From Arthrobacter sp. Leaf337 (GTDB taxonomy: Bacteria > Actinomycetota > Actinomycetes > Actinomycetales > Micrococcaceae): a stretch of DNA of 64,000 nucleotides. A program made the position numbers and the translations under genes. The stretch spans positions 92,163 to 156,162 of the forward strand of contig NZ_LMPC01000004.1 of NCBI RefSeq assembly GCF_001423745.1, in the 5' to 3' direction. The notes below the pieces were generated by a model. That model was not told where the DNA came from and did not search any database. It worked only from the letters and a program-made list of their open reading frames with translations. Of the stretch, positions 1 to 7,346 are shown piece after piece (position 1 is the stretch's first letter; each line of letters begins with the position of its first letter).

Positions 1-236
1 AAGCCCATCAGACCGGCGTCCTCGACCGCCGTCGAACTGGCACGTTTGAGCAGCGCAAGGCTCCGGGGAAGATCACCGGCCCCGCCGCCGTCGGACGCCA
101 ACGCCTGAGAAGTCTGCAGACCGGCGGGGACACTGCGCAGGCCCGGAACGGAGGCAAATCGAACAGCAGAAGCGGCGGCGGGCAATGCCGCCCACCGCAA
201 CGCCCCTCCTGCAGCGAGTTCCCCCAAGACCTCCAT
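1..236 (-). CDS. partial hypothetical protein (N-terminal 78 residues)
   Basis: An open minus-strand frame starts at an ATG at 236 and runs off the window at position 1. The visible part begins MEVLGELAAGGALRWAALP and is rich in Ala, Gly, Leu and Ser; no domain is recognisable. It lies 44 bp downstream of the last membrane-protein gene of the truB cluster and could be the next gene of that operon. No clear Shine-Dalgarno precedes the ATG, and G/C bias at third positions is weaker than in neighbours. The plus strand also has an unstarted open frame here, so this call is tentative. Confidence 0.33.
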   Translation of the reverse strand, partial: MEVLGELAAGGALRWAALPAAASAVRFASVPGLRSVPAGLQTSQALASDGGGAGDLPRSLALLKRASSTAVEDAGLMG

Positions 237-280
237 GGGACAACTCTGCCAGCGACCTACGACAATTTAGGGCCGCCGAG

Positions 281-769
281 TCAGGACGACTGTGACCCTG
301 CTGAATTTACTGACGGGCGGCGCCGGTACAGCCACGCAAGTCCAAGAATGGGAAGCAGCAGCGGGATAAACGCGTAGCCGCGGCCGAAAAGCGACCAGAC
401 CGTTTCGTGCGGGAAGTTGACGGAGTCGAAGATGCTCAGCGCCCCGACCACCACCACGCCCACGAGTTCCACGAGAACGGCGGCCACTGACACTTTGAAC
501 CACGTCCTGCCGGGCCTCGCCAGGGAGACCGTGGCGACGGCGTAAACGAGTGCCGCGAACGCCGAGAGCAGGTATGCGAGCGGCGCCTCGGAGAACTTGG
601 TGAGAATCTGATAGCCGGCCCGGGCCGTGGCAGAGATGGCGAAAACTGCGTAGACCGCGATCAGCAGCCGCCCGGGCCCGGTGTTCCGGGTGTCCTTGGA
701 CAGGGCCTTCGGCGCCGCGTCGGTCTTGTTGACGGGGGTTTGCGGAGTCACGTCTTGTGCTTCTTCCAC
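281..769 (-). CDS. conserved four-helix membrane protein
   Basis: Encodes 162 residues. A charged N-terminal tail of about 35 residues precedes four hydrophobic segments (roughly 35-55, 63-84, 92-112, 125-148), ending in an Arg-rich tail. The start is GTG at 769, directly abutting the TGA stop of the upstream membrane-protein gene (770-772), so translation is probably coupled. The topology suggests a small actinobacterial integral membrane protein; I recognise no enzymatic motif and assign no function. It belongs to the truB transcription unit by orientation and spacing. Confidence 0.75.
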   Translation of the reverse strand: MEEAQDVTPQTPVNKTDAAPKALSKDTRNTGPGRLLIAVYAVFAISATARAGYQILTKFSEAPLAYLLSAFAALVYAVATVSLARPGRTWFKVSVAAVLVELVGVVVVGALSIFDSVNFPHETVWSLFGRGYAFIPLLLPILGLAWLYRRRPSVNSAGSQSS

Positions 770-1123
770 TCAGTACCAGATCTGGTTCATGCGGGCGGCC
801 ATGACAAGGGCGGTGACGCCCACGGCAGCCAGGACAAAGTTGCTCCACCGGGTTCGTTCCAGGATGGACCAGTACACGGCGCCAACGGGCAGGATCAGGG
901 CCGTGATCAGGTAGCCCCAGAATTCCCATGATTCCCCGGCTATCTGTTCTCCCGACGAAACGCGGACGATGGAGCCCACGAGGTAAACCAGCAGTGCCAG
1001 TTCGACGGCGGCCACGGACAGGATGGTGGCGTCGTTCGGGGCTTTATTCATGATCCCCGCCACGGCGCAGATGATGGTGGAGAGCAGTCCGACGGCCAGA
1101 ATGATGTAAAAGTACGCGTCCAT
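770..1123 (-). CDS. conserved small membrane protein downstream of truB
   Basis: Encodes 117 residues starting MDAYFYIILAVGLL. The ATG at 1123 lies one base after the truB stop (1125-1127), which favours this start over upstream in-frame codons inside truB. Four hydrophobic stretches (about 4-24, 36-58, 70-90, 95-112) indicate an integral membrane protein. The TGA stop touches the GTG of the next membrane-protein gene, so truB and these two genes look like one tightly coupled operon. Function unknown. Confidence 0.78.
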   Translation of the reverse strand: MDAYFYIILAVGLLSTIICAVAGIMNKAPNDATILSVAAVELALLVYLVGSIVRVSSGEQIAGESWEFWGYLITALILPVGAVYWSILERTRWSNFVLAAVGVTALVMAARMNQIWY

Positions 1124-1124
1124 G

Positions 1125-2045
1125 CTATTTGCCCGGCTGTTCGTTGCTGGGGGCAAAAACGAGCACAGGCTTGGCATAGCCACCGGCGTCGGCCAGCAGG
1201 GCAACGAGCGAGCCGTCGGGCGCGAACGCTGCGGCCGGATTGTCTGCGGTGGCAGCCTCCGGGGTTCCGGCTGCCGCGCCTGCGGCTATGCGCCGGCCGA
1301 AGGAGATTTCAGTGGCTTCATCCTCGCTGAGCTCCCGGTTCGGCATGAGCGCCCGCGCCGCCTGGGACATCTCCAGAACTTCCAGTTCCTCCGCCAGCTG
1401 CTCGAGCGTCCGGGCCTGGTCCAGCGTGTAGGGGCCAACCTGGGTCCGCCGAAGCGCCGTCAGGTGGCCTCCTGTTCCCAGCGCCTCGCCAAGGTCGCGT
1501 GCCAGGGCCCGGATATATGTTCCGGACGAGCACTCCACAGTGACGTCCACGTCAAGGACTTCGCCGTCGCGCTCGGGGCGGAGCGAATGGACATCGAAAC
1601 GGTGGATGGTTACGGGCCGTGCAGCAAGCTTCACGTCTTCGCCGGACCGGACGCGGGCGTACGCGCGTTCGCCGTTGACTTTGATGGCGCTCACGCTGCT
1701 GGGGACCTGCTGGATCTCGCCGGTGAGTGCTGCGACGCCGGCCCGGATGGCTTCTTCGGTGACCGCAGCGGCAGATTGGCTGCTGACCACCTCGCCTTCG
1801 GCGTCGTCCGTCACTGTGGATTCGCCGAGACGGATGGTGGCTGTGTACGTCTTGGACGTGCCCACGATGTACGTCAGAAGCCGTGTGGCCTTGTTGATCC
1901 CAAGAACCAGCACACCCGTGGCCATCGGATCCAGCGTTCCGGCATGCCCCACTTTCCGGGTACCGGCCAGCCGCCGCATCCGTCCAACCACATCGTGGCT
2001 GGTCCATCCTTGCGGCTTGTCCACTATTACCAGTCCAGAAAGCAC
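1125..2045 (-). CDS. truB: tRNA pseudouridine(55) synthase TruB
   Basis: TruB isomerises U55 in the T-loop of tRNAs to pseudouridine. The 306-residue product opens MLSGLVIVDKPQGWTSHD and carries the family signature HAGTLDPMATG, with catalytic Asp at about residue 39, then the conserved KTYTATIRLG strand. Start choice: GTG at 2045 aligns with the family N-terminus, but the GGGAGG upstream is only one base away. A longer GTG start at 2087 would add 14 residues and run into a tandem repeat. truB usually follows rbfA directly in actinobacteria; here about 4.5 kb of other genes separates them. Confidence 0.95.
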   Translation of the reverse strand: MLSGLVIVDKPQGWTSHDVVGRMRRLAGTRKVGHAGTLDPMATGVLVLGINKATRLLTYIVGTSKTYTATIRLGESTVTDDAEGEVVSSQSAAAVTEEAIRAGVAALTGEIQQVPSSVSAIKVNGERAYARVRSGEDVKLAARPVTIHRFDVHSLRPERDGEVLDVDVTVECSSGTYIRALARDLGEALGTGGHLTALRRTQVGPYTLDQARTLEQLAEELEVLEMSQAARALMPNRELSEDEATEISFGRRIAAGAAAGTPEAATADNPAAAFAPDGSLVALLADAGGYAKPVLVFAPSNEQPGK

Positions 2046-2083
2046 GCCTCCCAGTATATCCGCGCCCACGGCGCTCCCATTTC

Positions 2084-2163
2084 GCACGACGGCGGGCGGC
2101 CGGGTCCCGCGGCCAGCACGACGGCGGGCGGCCGGGTCCCGCGGCGGCCCGACGGCGGGCGGT
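2084..2163. repeat. 32-bp-period GC-rich tandem repeat in the truB/aminotransferase divergent promoter
   Basis: A 30-nt unit at 2084-2113 is repeated exactly at 2116-2145 (period 32), followed by a partial third copy at about 2151-2163. The unit contains GACGGCGGGCGGCCGGGTCC. The array ends one base before the -10-like TAGGAT of the aminotransferase gene and extends to the possible truB start, so it occupies nearly the whole divergent promoter region. Confidence 0.9.
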
Positions 2164-2169
2164 TAGGAT
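2164..2169 (+). promoter_or_regulatory. -10 box of a leaderless promoter for the aminotransferase gene
   Basis: TAGGAT lies seven bases before the ATG at 2177. This spacing puts the transcription start at or next to the start codon, the usual layout of leaderless actinobacterial genes. It is the main reason for preferring the ATG at 2177 over the one at 2168. Confidence 0.55.
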
Positions 2170-2176
2170 GGCAGAC

Positions 2177-3331
2177 ATGCCCGAGCTTGCCGCCCATGTC
2201 CGCGACTTTCCCGTCAACCAGATCCGCGAGATCACCGAAGCAGCCTGGGCCACCCCCGGAGCCATCGTGCTGAGCATCGGCGAACCAGGCTTCGCCGTCC
2301 CCCGCCATGTCCTTGAGGCCGGAATGGCATGCCTGGACCGCGACGAGACCAATTACACGCCGAATGCCGGAATCCCTGCCCTCCGCGAGGCCTTCGCAGC
2401 GAGGTTCCGTGAACACAACGGCGTCGAGGTCGGGTCCGAACGGGTCTACGTGGTGGACGGCGCCCAGCAGGGCCTCCACTTCGCCATGAGCCTGCTGCTC
2501 TCCCCCGGCGACGAAATCCTGATCCCCAATCCGGGCTACCCCACCTTCGCCATGACCAGCCGGCTGCTGCACGCAGTGCCCGTGCGATACCCGCTGTACC
2601 CCGAGCACGACTTCCAGCCCCGGATCGAGGACATCGAAGCCCTCATCACGCCGCAGACCAAAGTGCTGATCCTGAACTCGCCGTCCAATCCGCTGGGCGC
2701 GGTGCTGGGCGGCGACCTCACCCGCGGCCTCGTCGAACTGGCCCGGCGCCACGACCTGTGGATCATCTCCGACGAATGCTACGAGGCATTCACCTACGAC
2801 GTCCCCCACGTCAGCCCCGCCAGGTTCGACAGCGACGTCCCCGGGGAGGCCAGGGTCTTCACTTCGTTGACGCTTTCCAAGACCTATGGACTGACAGGGC
2901 TGCGGATCGGCGCGCTGATTTGCCCGCCGGGGCTGGAGCGGAAGATGAACAATGTGATGGAGTCGATCGTTTCGTGCGTCGCCTCACCGTCCCAGTACGC
3001 CGCGCTCGCCGCACTTGAGGGGCCGCAGGACTGCGTCAGCCATGCCCATGCCCACTACCGGGCCAACCGGGACGCAGCTTCGGCAGTGCTGGCGTCCAAG
3101 GGCATTCCCTTCCTTTCGGCGCAGGGGGCGTTCTACCTTTGGGCCGATGTTTCCCACGTCAGCGGCGGCGATGTGCGAACCTGGGTCCGTAAGTTCCTCG
3201 CTGATGCCGGGGTTTCTTTCGCGCCCGGCACGGCCTTCGGTTCCATCGGCGAAGGCTGGATCCGCATTGCACTCTGCGGCGTCCAGGCTGAACTAGTGGA
3301 AGGCCTTGGCCGTTTGCCGTACCGCGGCTGA
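2177..3331 (+). CDS. class I/II PLP-dependent aminotransferase
   Basis: The 384-residue product is a fold-type I aminotransferase. It has the substrate/PLP motifs NYTPNAGIPALREA near the N-terminus, NSPSNPLGAV, SDECYEAF, and the Schiff-base lysine in SLTLSKTYGLTGLRIG (Lys about 235). The family transfers amino groups between amino acids and 2-oxoacids; substrate cannot be read from the sequence, though aspartate or aromatic/alanine-type substrates are common. ATG 2177 fits a leaderless promoter; ATG 2168 would add three residues (MAD). It is divergent from truB and stands alone. Confidence 0.9.
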   Translation: MPELAAHVRDFPVNQIREITEAAWATPGAIVLSIGEPGFAVPRHVLEAGMACLDRDETNYTPNAGIPALREAFAARFREHNGVEVGSERVYVVDGAQQGLHFAMSLLLSPGDEILIPNPGYPTFAMTSRLLHAVPVRYPLYPEHDFQPRIEDIEALITPQTKVLILNSPSNPLGAVLGGDLTRGLVELARRHDLWIISDECYEAFTYDVPHVSPARFDSDVPGEARVFTSLTLSKTYGLTGLRIGALICPPGLERKMNNVMESIVSCVASPSQYAALAALEGPQDCVSHAHAHYRANRDAASAVLASKGIPFLSAQGAFYLWADVSHVSGGDVRTWVRKFLADAGVSFAPGTAFGSIGEGWIRIALCGVQAELVEGLGRLPYRG

Positions 3332-3477
3332 CGCCACACGTCCCGGGACTGACGCCGCACGTTCTGGGGGCGCCCCGCACGGCGGGGGAACAACTCCCAG
3401 GTGGGGCAAAGAGTCCCTAGTGCGAAAGCCGCCCGCGCCTTAACCTGACCAGAGGGGCGGCACCGGAGAGGAACATC

Positions 3478-3687
3478 ATGTGGTGGCAAGACCTGCTGTG
3501 GGGCTTCTGGAACGGTTTTACGGCGTGGATCGTGCTCATCGCGCACGTTTTCGGCGCGTGGGCTGAGTTCCCCTTCTACAACAACGCGAGGGCCGGCAAT
3601 TGGTACGACTTCGGCTTCCTGCTGGGCATGGGATCGCCGCTTCTCGGCGGGCTGGGGGCGCGCGGCGGCCGCCGGTCGCGGACATAG
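3478..3687 (+). CDS. small membrane protein, hypothetical
   Basis: A 69-residue protein starting MWWQDLLWGFWNGFTAWIV, with one strong N-terminal hydrophobic helix (about 5-30), a short aromatic loop (EFPFYNNARAGNWYDFGF), a second weaker hydrophobic stretch and a basic C-terminus (RGGRRSRT). GGAGAGGAAC lies at proper distance before the ATG, supporting a real gene. The Trp-rich start and two-helix design resemble small actinobacterial membrane proteins seen near transporters. No function is assignable. Confidence 0.7.
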   Translation: MWWQDLLWGFWNGFTAWIVLIAHVFGAWAEFPFYNNARAGNWYDFGFLLGMGSPLLGGLGARGGRRSRT

Positions 3688-3703
3688 TGCCGCGAACCAA
3701 CCC

Positions 3704-3737
3704 GGTGCGGCGAACATGGCGGTGCGGCGAACATAGC
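3704..3737. repeat. 17-bp tandem duplication
   Basis: Two adjacent 17-nt units, GGTGCGGCGAACATRGC, differ at one base (3704-3720 and 3721-3737). They lie just after the small membrane gene and before the stop of the convergent Trypco1-type gene. A degraded third copy seems to precede them. Confidence 0.8.
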
Positions 3738-3761
3738 GCAGTGCACCTCCCGGCTGAGCCT

Positions 3762-4100
3762 CTAGTACTCGATCTCCTCCTCGGGCGGCGCCTGCTCGGG
3801 CGACCATGACATCCTGACGATGAAATGGGCCTCGGCAACATTCCTCGCGATGATGGCCCCTGCCGTGCCGGCCAATTTCACGCCGAACTGAAGTTCCAGA
3901 TGTTTCGGCGCCAGGTCCCCCAGGACGTCCGCGGCGGCTCTTGCTGCCGGCCGGATGGCCGCGAGGGCATCTTCTAGCCTGCGCCCGGTGTCCTGGATCC
4001 CCTGGTCGTCCCGCGAGGGGTGTTCCACCCCGAAGCTGCTCTCCTCTGCTTCGACCAGGACCATGCCGGATCCGACTTCGTAGCGCAGTATCTCTGTCAT
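3762..4100 (-). CDS. CU044_2847-type protein with Trypsin-co-occurring domain 1 (Trypco1-like)
   Basis: A 112-residue protein starting MTEILRYEVGSGMVLVEAEE. The pattern of an N-terminal strand with a Gly turn and VEVEE-like strand, a central helix (RRLEDALAAIRPAARAAADVL), then LELQFGVKLAGTAGAIIA and a final AHFIVRMSW strand matches my memory of the Trypco1 domain. That domain is usually linked to trypsin-like proteases or effector modules in bacterial conflict and signalling systems. CGGAGGAAGCC precedes the ATG. No protease gene is adjacent. The next upstream gene on this strand is a thioredoxin, 83 bp away. Confidence 0.65.
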   Translation of the reverse strand: MTEILRYEVGSGMVLVEAEESSFGVEHPSRDDQGIQDTGRRLEDALAAIRPAARAAADVLGDLAPKHLELQFGVKLAGTAGAIIARNVAEAHFIVRMSWSPEQAPPEEEIEY

Positions 4101-4183
4101 GGCTTCCTCCGTATGCCGAATTCTTGTGCCGGGAATGTGCTGCAGATTGCTGAAAACGACTGGGGCCGAGGCCGGAGTGGTGC

Positions 4184-4657
4184 TCAGCTCAGAGTGGAGG
4201 ACAGCGCGTGCTCCAGCCAGGTCCGCAAGGCCGGCGCCGGCGCGGCTCCCGCCTGCCGGGCAATCACCATTCCGCTGACAATCACCATCAACGTGGGGAT
4301 GGCCTGGACTGCAAACCTCGCAGAGAGCCCGGGGGCCTTGTCCACGTCGACTTTGACCAGTTTGATCCGACCTGCCTTCTCCGTTGCCAGCTGGTCCAGG
4401 ACCGGGCTGACCAACTTGCAGGGGCCGCACCACTCGGCCCAGAAGTCGATCAGGGCAGGCACGGTGGACTGCTCGGCGATGTGCTTGAAGTCAGCATCTC
4501 CGGCGTCGACAATCCACGGCAGGTCGTGGCGGCAGTTGCCGCAGCGCGGACGGCCGGGAGCAGCTGCCGGGATCCTGTTCGTCTTCCCGCAGCCGGGGCA
4601 CCTGATAAGTCGCGGTTCCACTGCTCCGCGCTGCCTTCCAGCCGCACCTGAGGTCAT
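4184..4657 (-). CDS. thioredoxin with N-terminal zinc ribbon (TrxC/thioredoxin-2 type)
   Basis: The 157-residue product has two CxxC pairs (C20/C23 and C39/C42), typical of the zinc ribbon of thioredoxin 2, followed by a thioredoxin fold with active site FWAEWCGPCK (C77/C80) and the cis-Pro segment AVQAIPTLMV. It should act as a cytosolic disulfide reductase with redox-responsive zinc. The first 15 residues carry no conserved feature, no good ribosome site precedes ATG 4657, and the true start could be slightly downstream. Confidence 0.88.
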   Translation of the reverse strand: MTSGAAGRQRGAVEPRLIRCPGCGKTNRIPAAAPGRPRCGNCRHDLPWIVDAGDADFKHIAEQSTVPALIDFWAEWCGPCKLVSPVLDQLATEKAGRIKLVKVDVDKAPGLSARFAVQAIPTLMVIVSGMVIARQAGAAPAPALRTWLEHALSSTLS

Positions 4658-4740
4658 GGCTTAATCGGACGCCTGCCAACCATTGCCGGATAGAGTCGAA
4701 GGTCCCGCCGGTCCGGCAGGCCGGAACCCCGAGGCGGAGG

Positions 4741-5226
4741 TCAGTATTCCGTGCGGTCCGGGTTGTCCCGCCACGCGTCAAAGGGGACGTTCGACGTCGG
4801 GATATCGGTTTGGCTGACCGGCATAAGCTCCGGGCGGGTGCCGTCAAAATATTCGTAGAACAGGGCGTCGTCGAACCCGGCAGCCGCGGCGCCGTGCCTG
4901 TCCGCGGCAAAATACACACGACCGATCCGCGCCCACAACGCGGCCGCCAGGCACAACGGACAGGGTTCGCAGCTTGCGTAGAGCACAGCTCCGCTGAGGT
5001 CGAAGTTGGCGGATTCTGCCGCAGCGGTGCGGATGGCCACAACTTCGGCATGTGCGGTGGGGTCGTTATCCCGCGTTACCCTGTTGACGCCAAAATGGCG
5101 TTTTCCGTCCTCGGTGACCACCAGCGCACCGAACGGTCCGCCGCCGTCGGCCACATTCTGAACGGCGAGGTTAATGGCCTGCCCCAGGAAGTCCTGGATA
5201 GCGGCGGCTGAAGGTTGGGCATCCAT
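4741..5226 (-). CDS. guanine deaminase-like nucleoside/base deaminase
   Basis: The 161-residue enzyme belongs to the cytidine-deaminase fold: zinc ligand and catalytic base in TAHAEV (H59, E61) and ligands in CEPCPLC (C89, C92). Length and the C-terminal region rich in Asp/Tyr (DDALFYEYF) fit the Bacillus GuaD group, which converts guanine to xanthine; tRNA-adenosine deaminase is less likely because of the divergent C-terminus. The ATG is preceded at six bases by TATGAT (5233-5238, minus strand), so the transcript is probably leaderless. Confidence 0.82.
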   Translation of the reverse strand: MDAQPSAAAIQDFLGQAINLAVQNVADGGGPFGALVVTEDGKRHFGVNRVTRDNDPTAHAEVVAIRTAAAESANFDLSGAVLYASCEPCPLCLAAALWARIGRVYFAADRHGAAAAGFDDALFYEYFDGTRPELMPVSQTDIPTSNVPFDAWRDNPDRTEY

Positions 5227-5406
5227 GCTCCGATCATAGCCAGCCGGCCCGTAGTTCCGGTGAGCCGGGCCCGGCAGTTTGCGTGACCATCGACGATGCC
5301 GACGACCGGGAATTACAATATGGGCAGTGGGGGCAGCCGTTTCTTACGGTAGCCAATCCGTGGTCTCAAGGCTCTTGACATTCATCAAAGGGCATTGGAG
5401 AGAACC

Positions 5407-6522
5407 ATGAGAAATCAACGTCGGGTGCTTGCGTCCGCGGCAGCTATCGCCGTGCTCCTGGCCCCCGCAGCTACGGCCAGTGCCGCGCCAGCGGAGCAAA
5501 CACCCGTAGTCCTTGCGAGCGGACTCGTGGGTCCCCTGCACGTCAACGCTGACCAGGACGGCTCGGTGATCGTTAGCGAGGAATTCGCCGGCCGCCTGAC
5601 GAGGGTTCAGGCCGACGGCAGCAAGTCCACCGTCTACTCGGCTCCTGATTGGGACGTGGCGGGCACCGCGGAGCGCCGGTCCACACTGTATCTCCTGGAA
5701 AGCCAGGGCGCCGGCCCGATGGACGACAGGCGATTGGCAGGCCACATCAGGGCCATCAGCGACGACGGTACGCAGTGGACACTCGGGGACTTCGCTTCCC
5801 TGGAGTCGGAAGAAAACGCCGACGGCGACACCCGCTACGGCTTCCGCAACCTGCCGGATGAGTGCGCCGCCCAGCTGCCCGCAGGCATGCCGCCTGCCTC
5901 GTACACAGGCGACGTGGATTCCCATCCATACTCGATTGCCCTGTCCGGCCGCACGGCCTACGTGGCAGATGCGGGAGCCAACAGCGTGGTTTCCGTGGAC
6001 CTCCGTTCAGGTGACACCGAAACCGTCGCCCTCCTCCCGCCCCAGCCATACCGGATCACTGCCGACGTTGCGGCGACACTGCAGCTGCCGGACTGCGTTG
6101 TGGGACGGACCTATGCATTTGAACCAGTGCCCACGGACGTGGCGGTAGGTTCCGACGGTTGGCTCTACGTCACCACGCTCCCCGGCGGACCGGAAGATCC
6201 GCGGCTGGGCGCACGCGGGTCCGTCTATAAGGTCAACCCGGACAACGGCAGGGTCAGGCTGTTCGCTGACGAAGTGCTCTCCCCCACCGGACTGGCACTT
6301 GACGACGACGGCGACATCTACGTCGCGTCGCTGTTCGGCGACGGCGTGCTCAGGATCAACGGCGACGAAGGACAGCGGACAGTCCTGACAGGCAAGCTCA
6401 CCGCCGACGTCACCATCGGGGATTCCACGCTGTACGCGACCACTGATGCCCTCCCCGCGCCGAACCAGGCACCCGACGGCAAACTGGTTTCCCTTGACCT
6501 TGACAGGCACGCCCGCCACTGA
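5407..6522 (+). CDS. secreted ScyD/ScyE-family beta-propeller protein
   Basis: The 371-residue precursor begins MRNQRRVLASAAAIAVLL, a classical Sec signal peptide with cleavage likely near ASAAPA (about residue 27). The mature part has repeated propeller-like strands (for example VNADQDGSVIVSEEFAGRLTRV and LALDDDGDIYVASLFGDGVLRI), as in the ScyD/ScyE family of extracellular NHL/SMP-type propellers. GGAGAGAACC before the ATG decides the start over an in-frame TTG at 5395. It stands alone, convergent with rbfA. Substrate is unknown; an exported binding or lactonase-like role is possible but unproven. Confidence 0.82.
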   Translation: MRNQRRVLASAAAIAVLLAPAATASAAPAEQTPVVLASGLVGPLHVNADQDGSVIVSEEFAGRLTRVQADGSKSTVYSAPDWDVAGTAERRSTLYLLESQGAGPMDDRRLAGHIRAISDDGTQWTLGDFASLESEENADGDTRYGFRNLPDECAAQLPAGMPPASYTGDVDSHPYSIALSGRTAYVADAGANSVVSVDLRSGDTETVALLPPQPYRITADVAATLQLPDCVVGRTYAFEPVPTDVAVGSDGWLYVTTLPGGPEDPRLGARGSVYKVNPDNGRVRLFADEVLSPTGLALDDDGDIYVASLFGDGVLRINGDEGQRTVLTGKLTADVTIGDSTLYATTDALPAPNQAPDGKLVSLDLDRHARH

Positions 6523-6544
6523 CGCCACTCCTTGGGCAAAAAAA

Positions 6545-6570
6545 TGGCCGGACCCTTGCGGGTCCGGCCA
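6545..6570. terminator. rho-independent terminator between the ScyD-like gene and rbfA
   Basis: An 11-bp perfect stem (TGGCCGGACCC / GGGTCCGGCCA) with a TTGC loop. The adjacent A7 tract (6538-6544) becomes a U-tract in minus-strand RNA, so it terminates the rimP-rbfA operon best. It also sits properly for the convergent ScyD-like gene. Confidence 0.85.
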
Positions 6571-6589
6571 CACTCATGCCTGCGACGTG

Positions 6590-7099
6590 CTACTTGTTGC
6601 CGTCTTCGTTGATTTCTTCGTCGTCGATGAGGTCTTCGTCCTCTTCGTCGAAGTCGTCCTCGTCGATTTCGACATCCTCAGGAATGTCGCTCTTGTAGGG
6701 ATCGGCGTCGCCGGCGTGCTTGGCGCTGGCAGCCAGGGCGGCAACCTCGGCGTCCCGCTTCTTGGCGGCGCGGAGCAGCTCTTCGAGGTTGGAGGCGTTG
6801 ACCGGAATCTGGTCAGCCACGAATTCGAGGGTGGGAGTCAGCCGGACCGTGATGTTGCGGCCCACTTCCTGCCGGAGAACGCCCTTGGCCTTCTCCAGGC
6901 CCTTGGCAGCATCAGCCTGCACCACCTGGTCCCCGAACACGGTGTAGTAGATCGTGGCGTGTTGCAGGTCATTGGTCACGCGGGCGTCGGTAACAGTAAT
7001 ACCTTCAAGCCGCGGATCCTTGACCTTCCGGCCCAAAGCCTCTGCAACAACAACCTTAATCCGCTGCGCCAACTTGGCAGCGCGTGCCGGATCAGCCAT
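6590..7099 (-). CDS. rbfA: 30S ribosome-binding factor RbfA
   Basis: RbfA binds the 30S subunit during 16S rRNA maturation and cold adaptation. The 169-residue protein begins MADPARAAKLAQRIKVVVAE and shows the single KH-like fold (DPRLEGITVTDARVTNDLQHATIYYTV). The C-terminus has a strongly acidic tail (about the last 35 residues: EDVEIDEDDFDEEDEDLIDDEE), common in actinobacterial RbfA. AGGAG five bases before the ATG at 7099 favours this start over GTG 7105. It follows infB after a 247-bp spacer carrying a large inverted repeat. Confidence 0.95.
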   Translation of the reverse strand: MADPARAAKLAQRIKVVVAEALGRKVKDPRLEGITVTDARVTNDLQHATIYYTVFGDQVVQADAAKGLEKAKGVLRQEVGRNITVRLTPTLEFVADQIPVNASNLEELLRAAKKRDAEVAALAASAKHAGDADPYKSDIPEDVEIDEDDFDEEDEDLIDDEEINEDGNK

Positions 7100-7201
7100 T
7101 TCCACTCCTAAATATTTGGATGTACGACGGCGCGTTAGCGGCTTGCGTACAAAAGGTTCGGTTAATTGCCACGCACCTAAGGCGAGTCTACGACGGACCC
7201 G

Positions 7202-7319
7202 CGTTGGATTTTTTCCGGCGGCCCGGGAGTGGCATCGGGCCTGTCGGAGCCGGGCGGTTTGCGATCGAAGATCGAATACCGTCCGGCGAAGGGGCGGGGC
7301 CGCCGGAAAGAATCCAACG
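7202..7319. repeat. nested long inverted repeat in the infB-rbfA spacer
   Basis: Outer arms 7202-7224 and 7297-7319 are 23 nt each and complementary except T7211/G7310. A middle stem pairs 7249-7258 with 7278-7287 (one G/T), and an inner hairpin CGATC-GAA-GATCG sits at 7262-7274. On plus-strand RNA both imperfect positions are G-U wobbles, giving fully paired stems; on minus-strand RNA they are A-C mismatches. No gene overlaps it. Confidence 0.85.
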
Positions 7320-7346
7320 ACCCCGCACCTGTAACGCTAGGACACC

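Noticed and set aside
1122..2273. Plus-strand frame of 383 codons across truB
   Set aside because: Antisense to truB and running through the tandem repeat; no domain, no ribosome site, and it overlaps the divergent aminotransferase start.
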